Assembly: GCA_046729855.1 (NCBI GenBank) | Contig: JBKPHM010000121.1 | Coordinates: 1 to 6,530 of the forward strand | Source: DATHSY01 sp046729855 | Lineage (GTDB): Bacteria > Actinomycetota > UBA4738 > HRBIN12 | Direction of reading: 5' to 3' | Length of the DNA stretch: 6,530 bases | Part shown: one piece after another, positions 1 to 5,700 of the stretch | How positions within the stretch are numbered: the first letter of the stretch is position 1 | Layout: each line of letters begins with the position of its first letter | Made by a program: the position numbers and the translations under genes | The notes under the pieces: model-generated | What the model was told of the DNA's origin: nothing | The model's database searches: none | What the model saw: the letters and a program-made list of their open reading frames with translations, nothing else

Positions 1-231
1 CGCGGCCCACTCGAGCCTTGAGTCGTCGAGCGATGGATCCTGGTCGGCGGTCTCCCAGTACAGCATCGTCTCGTACAGCCGTCGTCCCAACAGGTGGACG
101 CCGACCTCTCGGATCTCGTCGATCCAGGAGCGAAAGACCTCTTCGTCGGGCGCCGTCCAGTCGAAGCCGCCGTCCGGCCCGACGATGTAGCCGTCAAGTG
201 AGACGCCCATCGAGTAGGTCACACTGCGCAT
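1..231 (-). CDS. RibD C-terminal/DHFR-like reductase family protein, N-terminal part
   Basis: This is the first 77 codons of a gene that runs off the left edge. The translation opens with MRSVTYSMGVSLDGYIVGPD and continues with GGFDWTAPDEEV and HLLGRRLYETMLYWET. This is the recognisable N-terminal signature of the dihydrofolate-reductase-like / RibD C-terminal domain family, stand-alone proteins of roughly 180-220 residues that are presumed NAD(P)H-dependent reductases of unknown substrate. SLDGY corresponds to the first strand and turn of the fold, and LGRRLYE is the conserved helix typical of the group. The ATG at 231 is chosen because a perfect GAGGAGG Shine-Dalgarno sequence lies 6 nt upstream (238-244). 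It is the last minus-strand gene seen after repeat A. Family assignment is confident; the physiological substrate is unknown and a role in folate metabolism should not be assumed. Confidence 0.88.
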   Translation of the reverse strand, partial: MRSVTYSMGVSLDGYIVGPDGGFDWTAPDEEVFRSWIDEIREVGVHLLGRRLYETMLYWETADQDPSLDDSRLEWAA

Positions 232-237
232 CAGAAG

Positions 238-244
238 CCTCCTC
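238..244 (-). promoter_or_regulatory. Ribosome binding site of the reductase gene
   Basis: GAGGAGG on the minus strand, 6 nt before the ATG at 231, is complementary to the 16S rRNA tail and fixes the start of the reductase gene. Confidence 0.8.
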
Positions 245-540
245 GGTAACGGGTTCGACAATACGACCGCCGGACGCCGCAGGACTCATCGCGGCTCGCG
301 GGATCCCTTGGGCTAGCGACGAGGCCGGACAAGCGCACCTTCCGCCCGATCCGCGACCGGCCGCCCACCCGGCCACCAGCGGGGCGCCGCGAGGCGCAAG
401 GAGCCCGCGTGGACGGCCAGGGCCCAGCGAGGGAGCCCCATCAGGTGCAACACGGCCTCCTCCCCCTCAAACAGACCCCGCCCAACGCGTTCGAGCCGCG
501 GACAACGCTCACGTACATCGGGCTGGACGCAGGCGGCGGG
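245..540. other. Gene-poor gap between repeat A and the reductase gene
   Basis: About 300 bases with no recognisable gene. The minus strand contains one possible short ORF starting at GTG 453 and ending at 313 (46 codons, beginning VLHLMGLPRWALAVHAG). It is preceded by a purine-rich GGGGGAGGAGG stretch, but it matches no family I know and its composition is simply that of GC-rich DNA. A GTTGGGC heptamer on the minus strand (486-480) follows a GCGGCT...AACGC context. It would fit the GTTRRRY right-hand core of an attC site belonging to repeat A. I see no convincing promoter or terminator. Confidence 0.4.
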
Positions 541-568
541 TGCCCCGGGGCGCATGACAAGTTATAGC
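541..568 (-). repeat. Repeat A, attC-like 3' element after the hydrolase-cyclase gene
   Basis: In the gene direction this reads GCTATAAC, then TTGTC, then ATGCGCCCCGGGGCA, and it begins 61 nt after the cyclase stop codon. It matches the family core AACTTGYCACGCRCCCC with one change (CATGCG instead of CACGCG). A GCCCCGGGGC palindrome forms the hairpin. Similarity to repeat F continues to the left to about position 510 (CACGTACA and TGGACGCAGGCG blocks). No GTT occurs at the spacing seen in C, D and E, although GTTGGGC lies farther along at 486-480. Confidence 0.8.
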
Positions 569-629
569 GATATCAGTGCGTATCGGATTGTCACGAGACG
601 ACCGTTATCCAGCCAGCGGCTCCACGATC

Positions 630-1964
630 TCAGTCCGACGACACAGAGTAGAGGTGCCAGCGGTCGGGGACGCCCTTCAGCACGTGCTCCCCGGCATCCT
701 CGAACGAGAGTCCGGACCCCGCGACGAGGTCCTTCACAGTCCTTGACACGAGGACCTCCGACGGGCGAGCTATCGATCCGACCCGTGCACCGATGTTCAC
801 GGCGATGCCCCCGACCTTCCCCGCGATCGTCTCGCACTCGCCGGTATGAAGCCCGGCCCGAACTTCGAGGCCGAGGCGCGCAACGGCTTCCAGGATCGCC
901 TGCGCGCAGCGGATCGCACGCGCCGGACCATCGAACGTGGCAAAGAACCCATCGCCAGCCGTATCCACCTCCGTCCCCCGGTAGTGAGCCAACAAGCGTC
1001 GAACGGTCGCGTGATGTTGTTCGAGCAGGTCGCGCCAGGCGCTATCTCCCAGCTCGGCCGCCTTCTCGGTGGAACCGACGACGTCGGTGAAAAGCACGGT
1101 GGCGAGTACCCGGTCCAGGGACGCTTGCTCAGCTTGAATCCCTTTCACGAAGCGCTCGATCTCCTTCAGGACGCTGTCCTGGTCCCCTAGGTAAGGGATG
1201 TGCTCATTACCGGGCAAGGTGACGTACTCGGCGCCGGCGATGTGCTCGGCCATGTACCGGTTCGCCTCGGGATCGTCCTCGACCCGGTGAAGGATGAGAG
1301 TCGGAACGTGGATCGCCGACAGGATGTCGCGCACATCAGTGTCCAACTCCATGCGCTCGGCGGCGATCACCGCGCCCGGGCTCGCGCCGCGACGTGTGTA
1401 AGTGGTGAACCACCGCAGGACCTCGGGATCCTGCGTCATCTCCGGGAATGCCCATCGGATGAGAAACTCCTCGGTTCCCCAGGACCGTTCGATAGCAGCG
1501 AGCCGCTCGGCGATCTCGTCCTCGCGCCATCCCCACGGCGCATCAGGCTCCCACCTGGCCGACGGGTACGAGCCGTGGATCACAAGTGCCAACGTTCGCT
1601 CTGGGTATGTGGCCGCGAAGAGTAGATCCAGCATCCCGGACTCGGAAGCGCCGTAGATCACGGCGCGGTCCGAGCCGACTGCATCCACGACGGCGCGGAG
1701 ATCGTCCATCCGGGTCTCCAGGTTGGGGAGCTGGTCGGCGGGGACCGGGTCAGACATCCCGAAGCCGCGCTTGTCGAACATGATCAGCCTCGAGAACGAC
1801 GCTATCCGGCGCAGGTAGGACGCGTACTGGGGGAGCTCCCATCGGTACTCGATGTGCGTTACCCATGGCCCGACGTAGACGAGGTCGATGGGTCCGTCGC
1901 CCAGCACTTGGTAGGCGATGTGGATGCCGTCTGAGGTCTTCGCGTAGCGAGTCTCCGGTATCAC
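630..1964 (-). CDS. Alpha/beta hydrolase fused to a class III adenylate/guanylate cyclase domain
   Basis: This 444-aa protein has two domains. Residues about 1-275 are an alpha/beta hydrolase: the oxyanion-side strand LVYVGPWVTHIEY, the RGFGMSD block, the nucleophile elbow YGASESG (Ser107, with Ser where the family usually has Gly two places later), a likely acid in VEDD (about 230) and the catalytic His254 in GNEHIPY. Residues about 285-444 are a class III nucleotide cyclase. They carry metal-binding Asp293 in FTDVVGST, Asp338 in AGDGFF, GLHTGE, and the transition-state pair Asn390/Arg394 in VNIGARV. All key cyclase residues are present, so the domain is probably active, making cAMP or cGMP from ATP or GTP. 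Such fusions are common in actinobacteria and related soil bacteria, and the hydrolase part is thought to act as a sensor or partner. There is no signal peptide or membrane segment, so it should be cytosolic. The start is GTG 1964: the frame is open back to a TAA but contains no earlier start codon. The Shine-Dalgarno sequence is weak. Confidence 0.93.
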   Translation of the reverse strand: MIPETRYAKTSDGIHIAYQVLGDGPIDLVYVGPWVTHIEYRWELPQYASYLRRIASFSRLIMFDKRGFGMSDPVPADQLPNLETRMDDLRAVVDAVGSDRAVIYGASESGMLDLLFAATYPERTLALVIHGSYPSARWEPDAPWGWREDEIAERLAAIERSWGTEEFLIRWAFPEMTQDPEVLRWFTTYTRRGASPGAVIAAERMELDTDVRDILSAIHVPTLILHRVEDDPEANRYMAEHIAGAEYVTLPGNEHIPYLGDQDSVLKEIERFVKGIQAEQASLDRVLATVLFTDVVGSTEKAAELGDSAWRDLLEQHHATVRRLLAHYRGTEVDTAGDGFFATFDGPARAIRCAQAILEAVARLGLEVRAGLHTGECETIAGKVGGIAVNIGARVGSIARPSEVLVSRTVKDLVAGSGLSFEDAGEHVLKGVPDRWHLYSVSSD

Positions 1965-2273
1965 ATGAGAAGTCTCTGCCTGCGTCCCGGAGCCAGCAAG
2001 GGTTGGTTCCCGACGGCGCGAGGCTTACTGAGATTGCATTGAACTACGGCCCTCCGAGGATGGTCTCCGAGTACAGCCCCGTAGCTCTCCCAGCTTGGCG
2101 ATGGACATGTCAATCTGGGAGGGCGCGTGCGCCGGCGATCCCCGCTTCGATCTCGTCAGGTTCGCGTACGACCTCGACGGGCACGATCAACCGGTCTGGG
2201 ACGTCGTCGAGGCCACCGGCATCGAGCGGCGCGTGCTTCGAGCGTACGTCCTAGGAGATGGCGGCAGTGGCGA
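1965..2273. other. Region upstream of the hydrolase-cyclase gene
   Basis: About 310 bases without a minus-strand gene. The part nearest the cyclase start (1965-2100) shows no recognisable element, and I cannot identify a promoter for the cyclase gene. The rest holds the plus-strand phosphotransferase remnant described separately. Confidence 0.5.
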
Positions 2274-2292
2274 ACGCGCCGGGGGCGCGTGA
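2101..2292 (+). pseudogene. Remnant of a phosphotransferase (APH/choline-kinase fold) C-terminal region
   Basis: A plus-strand reading frame contains WEGACAGDPRFDL followed by VRFAYDLDG, QPVWDVVEATGIERRVLRAYV. This closely resembles the segment after the metal-binding aspartate in phosphotransferase-enzyme-family proteins (typically ...IDWEGACAGDP..DL). Here the essential Asp is not in place: the sequence reads SIWEGA instead of an IDWEGA-type motif. The ATP-binding lobe and the HGDxHxxN loop are absent upstream. The frame ends in TGA inside repeat B, so the fragment is truncated on both sides. It is the only plus-strand coding signal I find convincing inside the array. It is separate from the intact phosphotransferase at 4588-5448. 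The family resemblance is by eye and only about 50 residues long. Confidence 0.55.
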
Positions 2293-2303
2293 CAAGTTGT
2301 AGG
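2274..2303 (-). repeat. Repeat B, attC-like 3' element after the 442-aa protein gene
   Basis: In the gene direction it reads CCTACAAC, TTGTC, ACGCGCC, CCC, GGCGCGT, so the AAC box and 5-nt spacer are followed by a 7-bp perfect stem with a 3-nt loop. It starts 125 nt after the stop codon at 2429, the largest gap in the set. Its left flank (GTTCGCC) resembles that of D (GTTCGGC). No GTT box is found at the 38-nt offset used by C, D and E. Confidence 0.8.
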
Positions 2304-2428
2304 GCTAGCCGATGCCTCACGCTGGTGTATCGGGTCCGTCACGAAACGACATCGTTGCCCGTACCGGCTAAGGCCGAGACGATCTTCGTCTGGACGCCGC
2401 AGCCTCGGGTCGCCGATCCGCGGTCAGT
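2304..2428. other. 3' untranslated stretch between the 442-aa gene and repeat B
   Basis: It contains a perfect 6-bp palindrome with a 3-nt loop, AGACGATCTTCGTCT at 2377-2391, about 40 nt past the stop codon. There is no T-tract, so I do not call it an intrinsic terminator. The segment 2334-2348 is identical over 15 nt to a stretch inside the SnoaL-like gene. Confidence 0.4.
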
Positions 2429-3757
2429 TCACCTGGGGCGGGGATGTCGCTCGTCGAACCAGCTCTGCCATGCCGAAGTGGCCGAGACGGCGGCATTCGT
2501 CATGCTCTTGAGGAGCTGCGAGCCGAGCTCGAGGCGCTGCAGACGCGCGGCGAAGCCCAGGACCTCATCAGCGTCCAGACGCCACCCCTCGATTCTGATC
2601 GCGACCCCTGGAAGGCCGAACCTGATCTCGACGAGCTCGGGGTAGTCCCGGTACTCCCACCGTTCGAAGTCGGTCTCCGAGCCGGCAGCGACCAGTCGCC
2701 CCTGTCCCGCGTACCGCCTCGCCATGGCCGAGTGCGACCGGCCTCCCGCCGCCTGCATCTCCGGGCGGAAGCGTCCGGGGAGCTGTGGAAGGTGGGCCGC
2801 ATCATCCACGGTGTCGAACCACCACACACCCGGTTCGCGATGAGGTCGGTACAGCTCCTCCAGACTGGCCTCCTCCTCCGGGGCGACGTTTACGATGCGA
2901 ATGCCGCGCGTGGGCTCGCCCACCCGGTCGAGGTACTCGAACTCGACACGGGTCGGTACGTAGCTGGCCGCGTTCCCTCGGCCTCCGTGGCCGCCGAGCA
3001 TGACGATGCCCCTCCACGCCTCACGCGGCAGCACGAAGATCGGGAAGGGCGCGATGTGGAGGAGGAAATCCTCCTCGCGGCGCGGCCCCTCCCCAGGCGC
3101 GAAGTCCCGATCCTCCTCGGGCCAACCCGGCGGTGGTCGGTCTGCTCGCCACCCCGACGGATTGACACTTGTCCCCACGTTCGCATCCGGCTCGATCTCG
3201 GGCTCGGGGAGCAGGTGGCGTTCGAGGACCCCACCCCCAGCTGCATACGCGATGAGCTCGGCGGAGACCCCACGTGGCGGGAAAAACCAGAACAGGCGCG
3301 GAAAGCCCTCCAGACCCTCGTGGAGCGGGATGTCCCTCGTGCGTCCGTCTGCAAGGGAGACCTCGAGCCGCATGACGAGCTCGCTGACCGAACCTGCCCA
3401 TGCGATCACGAAGGGCGCTCGACCGAAGAAGTGCCCGCTCGCGGTGAACGCGTGTGCTTCTGGGACTTTGACGTGGACACCGCCTCCACCCAAGAACCCA
3501 CCTGCGCCGAGCTCGAACTCCATCTCGGGCCCGACTGGTTCCATCACATCCCACCACTTCGCGCCGGGGGCGGGGCCGGTCGTCCACGCCTGGAGCTTCC
3601 AGGGAATCCCGGCCACCCGACCATGGGCGATGACGCGTGGCGGTTCGACCAGCACCGTCCCGTCCTCGACGGCGACGCTGGTAGCTGGCGGAGGCGGACC
3701 CGTCGAGGCGACCTTGGGCCACTCGCCCTGGTCCGGCGGCTCGATGGCGTCGGCCAT
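2429..3757 (-). CDS. Hypothetical protein, 442 aa, family not recognised
   Basis: I do not recognise the family. The ATG at 3757 is well supported by GAGGAG 9 nt upstream (3767-3772). The protein has no signal peptide and no membrane segment. A proline-rich N-terminal tail (1-40) precedes a beta-rich region with IPWKLQAWTT (51-60), a Gly-rich turn FELGAGGFLGGGG (81-93), FVIAWAGSVSELVMRLEVSLADGRTRDIPLH (about 116-146) and PRLFWFFPPRGVSAELIAY. A loop rich in Pro, Glu and Asp (about 183-232) leads to a second part with HIAPFPIFVLP and GGHGGRGNAASYVPTRVEFEYLD. The C-terminal part has YPELVEIRFGLPGVAIRIEGWRLDADEVLGFAARLQRL (about 372-409), which looks like a strand-strand-helix module. Alternating strands with a V-x-V-x-LADGR pattern recall actinobacterial beta-domain proteins of unknown role; that is an impression only. 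A long plus-strand ORF over the same DNA is treated as its antisense shadow. Confidence 0.78.
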   Translation of the reverse strand: MADAIEPPDQGEWPKVASTGPPPPATSVAVEDGTVLVEPPRVIAHGRVAGIPWKLQAWTTGPAPGAKWWDVMEPVGPEMEFELGAGGFLGGGGVHVKVPEAHAFTASGHFFGRAPFVIAWAGSVSELVMRLEVSLADGRTRDIPLHEGLEGFPRLFWFFPPRGVSAELIAYAAGGGVLERHLLPEPEIEPDANVGTSVNPSGWRADRPPPGWPEEDRDFAPGEGPRREEDFLLHIAPFPIFVLPREAWRGIVMLGGHGGRGNAASYVPTRVEFEYLDRVGEPTRGIRIVNVAPEEEASLEELYRPHREPGVWWFDTVDDAAHLPQLPGRFRPEMQAAGGRSHSAMARRYAGQGRLVAAGSETDFERWEYRDYPELVEIRFGLPGVAIRIEGWRLDADEVLGFAARLQRLELGSQLLKSMTNAAVSATSAWQSWFDERHPRPR

Positions 3758-3766
3758 GTCCTTAAT

Positions 3767-3772
3767 CTCCTC
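3767..3772 (-). promoter_or_regulatory. Ribosome binding site of the 442-aa protein gene
   Basis: GAGGAG on the minus strand lies 9 nt before the ATG at 3757. It supports that start and the minus-strand reading over the competing plus-strand ORF. Confidence 0.65.
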
Positions 3773-3787
3773 AAAGGGGCGACAAGG

Positions 3788-3880
3788 TCATCCTGTCACT
3801 GTTGATTGATGCCCGAACGCAAGACCTGGCGCACCAACGACCACAAGGCCGATCGCTACTCCGAAGACACGTCGGATCAT
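3788..3880 (-). CDS. Possible small ORF: 30-aa signal-peptide-like or single-membrane-segment peptide
   Basis: From an ATG at 3880 the minus strand encodes 30 residues: MIRR, then the hydrophobic run VFGVAIGLVVVGAPGLAFG, then a short polar tail HQSTVTG. Positive N-terminus, hydrophobic core and a small-residue end (LAFG) is the pattern of a Sec signal peptide or a one-pass membrane peptide. It lies between repeat C and the 442-aa protein, ending 30 nt before that start codon. The upstream GGATCGG is only a weak ribosome site. It could be a leader peptide, a small membrane protein, a decayed signal peptide of an older gene, or chance. The frame remains open upstream of the ATG with no similar character. 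Confidence 0.3.
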   Translation of the reverse strand: MIRRVFGVAIGLVVVGAPGLAFGHQSTVTG

Positions 3881-3910
3881 CCGATCCAAGAATGGCACAG
3901 GTGGCCTGAG

Positions 3911-3955
3911 CCAAGAACGCGACCGCACCCGCCGGGGTGCGTGGCAAGTTTGGGC
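3911..3955 (-). repeat. Repeat C, 45-bp attC-like element after the SnoaL-like gene
   Basis: In the gene direction: GCCCAAAC, TTGCCAC, stem GCACCC, loop CGGC, stem GGGTGC, GGTCGC, GTTCTTGG. It starts 27 nt after the SnoaL-like stop codon. Relative to the family core it has CGCACCCC for CGCGCCCC, and the opposite arm carries the matching change (GGGTGC). The 6-bp hairpin is therefore kept, which suggests the structure matters. The AAC and GTT boxes bound a 45-bp unit. Confidence 0.8.
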
Positions 3956-3982
3956 GTCTGATGCACTAGGCCAAGGGCGCAC

Positions 3983-4435
3983 TCAGGACTTACGCGCTGC
4001 CGCGGCTGCCCGAACCGCGTCAAGGGGGATGCCGGCCTGCTCGCAGAGCGTGGCAAGGTCGAAGTAGATGATCTCGCCGGCCATCAGTCCGTCACGAAAC
4101 GGCACCACGTTGGCGAAGGGCACGGCGAACGTGCCTCCGCCCGCAGGGACTCCGAGCCAGTCTCCGCGGCTCGTTCCGCGGAGCGTGCCCCACACGACGA
4201 TCGTGTCGTCTCCGAACGCCATCCCCTCGTCGGCCGGGGCGAGGTCGGGGAACGCGCTGAAGAACTGCATCTCGTAGGCGGCTCGCACCGCATCCCGGCC
4301 CTCGCTTCGGAGCCCGAGGGCGTTTGTCTCCAAGAAAGGGTCTGGCACGAAGGTCTTGAGGATGCCATCGATGTCTCGAGCCGCTTCCGCTCCCCGATGA
4401 GCGTCGAACAGGCGGAGCATCCGGTCGTGCTCCAT
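3983..4435 (-). CDS. SnoaL-like / ester cyclase family protein
   Basis: This 150-aa protein is of the usual length for a single NTF2-fold SnoaL-like domain. Recognisable pieces in order are the N-terminal helix with DAHRGAEAARDIDGILKTFVPD, FFSAFPDL (58-65), the central strand VVWGTLRGTSRGDWLGVPAGGGTF (about 80-103), and PFANVVPFRDGLMAGEIIYFDLATLCEQAGI (about 106-136). The last of these is the classic strand-turn-strand-helix end of the family. NTF2-fold members hydrolyse, cyclise or isomerise small molecules, or merely bind them; nothing here fixes the substrate. No signal peptide is present, so it is probably cytosolic. The ATG at 4435 is fixed by AAGGAGGA immediately upstream. It stands alone between repeats D and C, with about 98 nt before it and 27 nt after it. 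Confidence 0.92.
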   Translation of the reverse strand: MEHDRMLRLFDAHRGAEAARDIDGILKTFVPDPFLETNALGLRSEGRDAVRAAYEMQFFSAFPDLAPADEGMAFGDDTIVVWGTLRGTSRGDWLGVPAGGGTFAVPFANVVPFRDGLMAGEIIYFDLATLCEQAGIPLDAVRAAAAARKS

Positions 4436-4440
4436 GTCCT

Positions 4441-4448
4441 TCCTCCTT
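4441..4448 (-). promoter_or_regulatory. Ribosome binding site of the SnoaL-like gene
   Basis: AAGGAGGA on the minus strand, 5 nt before the ATG at 4435, is a near-perfect anti-16S match. An ATG at 4451 is out of frame and overlaps this site, so it is not the start. Confidence 0.8.
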
Positions 4449-4533
4449 CATGGTCAGCGCCGCCAACCGCATTGTTCCCGATGCGTGGGGGGGATTGCAC
4501 CCCAGCGTGCGCGAGTGCGTCTTTCTTGGATCT

Positions 4534-4578
4534 GCCCGAACGTCGCCGAACGCGCTGGGGCGCGTGGCAAGTTATGAC
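4534..4578 (-). repeat. Repeat D, 45-bp attC-like element directly after the phosphotransferase gene
   Basis: In the gene direction: GTCATAAC, TTGCC, stem ACGCGC, loop CCCA, stem GCGCGT, TCGGCGAC, GTTCGGGC. It begins 9 nt after the phosphotransferase stop codon, the tightest gene-element junction in the window and typical of cassette-attC spacing. A second inverted match, CGCTGGGGTGC, lies about 45 nt further on (4507-4497) and could pair with GCGCCCCAGCG as a longer alternative stem. Confidence 0.82.
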
Positions 4579-4587
4579 GCTTCGCAC

Positions 4588-5448
4588 CTAATCGGCGCGC
4601 ATGACGGCGTCGAGCGCCGGGTACGGTGGACCCTGGCGTAGGGCGTGGAGGAGTTCTCGCGCAGCTCGTTGCCCGTTCGGGAGCTGGTCGCCTGGATCCC
4701 AGCGCCACGCTGCGACCATCGCAAGAACGAGGACCCGGCACTCGCGGAGCAGTTCTTGATCAGCGTCCGGATACCGCTCGCTGACCTCTTGGGGCACGTG
4801 GGCGAGGTCGAATTCGACTGGCCCACGACAACAGGTCTCGAGGTCTATGAACAGCGGCCCGTTCTTCGTGCGAAGCACGTTCCCTAGGTGCGGCTCGCCG
4901 TGCAGCAACTGCTCGGCGGCGCCGCGGTCGCCGATCGCTCGTCTCAGGCTTCGTAGCGTGTGGCTGAGAAGCTCTCGGTCCGCGTCCGGGAGCGCCGGAG
5001 TGCGGTCGCGGCTCGCAACGAGTTGTTGAGCCTCCGCGACTCGATCCGTGAAGTGCGGCGTCGTGACGTCGATCTTCCGCATGCCGGCATGCAGCCGCTC
5101 GAGCGCATTGGCGTAGTCGGCTGGTGAGACCTCTCGAGGTGACAGAGGTTCGTAGTAGGTCCACAGCGTGACCACGAAGCCGTCACGCTCGTAGACGCGT
5201 GGCTCCACTCGAGGCTCAAGAGCAGCCACAGGGCTCTCGGTTTCGGTGAGCCGTTGAGCAAGGTCGACTTCGAACTGCGCGACCTGGTGGGCTACAGGTG
5301 CGACTCGGGCAAGGACGTCACAGGGCAGCAGTCGCAGAGCGAGCTTGTTCGAGTCGTGAAGAACGATCGCGTCGTCGACTGTCAGGTCAAGCGCTGAGGC
5401 GGTCGACATGGCCGCAGCTACCGCACGCGGAACCTCTGATGCCTGCAT
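4588..5448 (-). CDS. Phosphotransferase enzyme family protein (APH-like kinase fold)
   Basis: This 286-aa protein has a kinase-like phosphotransferase fold. The ATP-lobe part reads VLHDSNKLALRLLPCDVLARV (29-49), with Lys or Arg of the nucleotide site in this block. The hinge region is FVVTLWTYYEPL. The catalytic loop is HGEPHLGN (183-190), in which Glu185 stands where most aminoglycoside phosphotransferases have Asp, and Asn190 is kept. The metal aspartate is Asp202 in LFIDLETCCRGPVEFDLAH. The family phosphorylates small molecules such as aminoglycosides, homoserine or choline. The substrate here is unknown and resistance should not be assumed. I chose ATG 5448, preceded by AAGGCGAAG. The frame continues open to a TTG inside repeat E (5664), but those 72 extra codons look less gene-like and would start within the repeat. 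The region 5449-5628 upstream shows nothing else. The gene ends 9 nt from repeat D. Confidence 0.9.
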   Translation of the reverse strand: MQASEVPRAVAAAMSTASALDLTVDDAIVLHDSNKLALRLLPCDVLARVAPVAHQVAQFEVDLAQRLTETESPVAALEPRVEPRVYERDGFVVTLWTYYEPLSPREVSPADYANALERLHAGMRKIDVTTPHFTDRVAEAQQLVASRDRTPALPDADRELLSHTLRSLRRAIGDRGAAEQLLHGEPHLGNVLRTKNGPLFIDLETCCRGPVEFDLAHVPQEVSERYPDADQELLRECRVLVLAMVAAWRWDPGDQLPNGQRAARELLHALRQGPPYPALDAVMRAD

Positions 5449-5628
5449 CTTCGCCTTGCCCTCGCCGCTTTGCGTCAGGAGATCTCGAAAGCGTGCAACC
5501 TGCGCACGATACCGAACTGTCCAATCGAGACCCGCGGCGGCGCAGATGCTACCAAGGTCGGTAACGACCGGGGAGGGTCGCGGCCACGATGGTCCGCATG
5601 GCACCAATACACCTTCTACGGCGGACGA

Positions 5629-5672
5629 GCTCCAACCGGCCTCTAGCGCCGGGGCGCGTGACAAGTTTTAAC
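5629..5672 (-). repeat. Repeat E, 44-bp attC-like element after the 129-aa protein gene
   Basis: In the gene direction: GTTAAAAC, TTGTCAC, stem GCGCC, CC, stem GGCGC, TAGAGGCCG, GTTGGAGC. It starts 28 nt after the stop codon at 5701. Seventeen bases (5645-5661) are identical to repeat F, after which E continues into CAAGTT while F diverges. AAC and GTT boxes lie at nearly the same spacing as in C and D. Confidence 0.8.
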
Positions 5673-5700
5673 ACCTCGCGCATGCATCGTGTCGCTTCGG

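Noticed and set aside
18..557. Plus-strand ORF opposite the reductase start and the gap
   Set aside because: Extremely rich in Arg, Pro and Ser, antisense to a confidently recognised reductase gene, no ribosome site.
2377..2391. Perfect palindrome AGACGATCTTCGTCT as an intrinsic terminator of the 442-aa gene
   Set aside because: Short 6-bp stem and no T-tract on either side.
2444..3805. Long plus-strand ORF of 453 codons opposite the 442-aa gene
   Set aside because: The minus-strand frame has an ATG with a good ribosome site, a balanced protein-like composition and the same direction as its neighbours. The plus frame shows no recognisable motif and looks like its antisense shadow.
5449..5664. 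Extension of the phosphotransferase gene to the TTG at 5664
   Set aside because: This start lies inside repeat E, has no ribosome site, and the extra 72 codons have less gene-like third positions than the body. The ATG at 5448 fits the usual family N-terminus.
541..5672. The repeats as ordinary Rho-independent terminators
   Set aside because: The hairpins are GC-rich but never followed by a T-run in the gene direction, and sequence conservation lies mainly outside the stem (AACTTGYC), which terminators do not need. A Rho-linked or RNA-processing role is not excluded.
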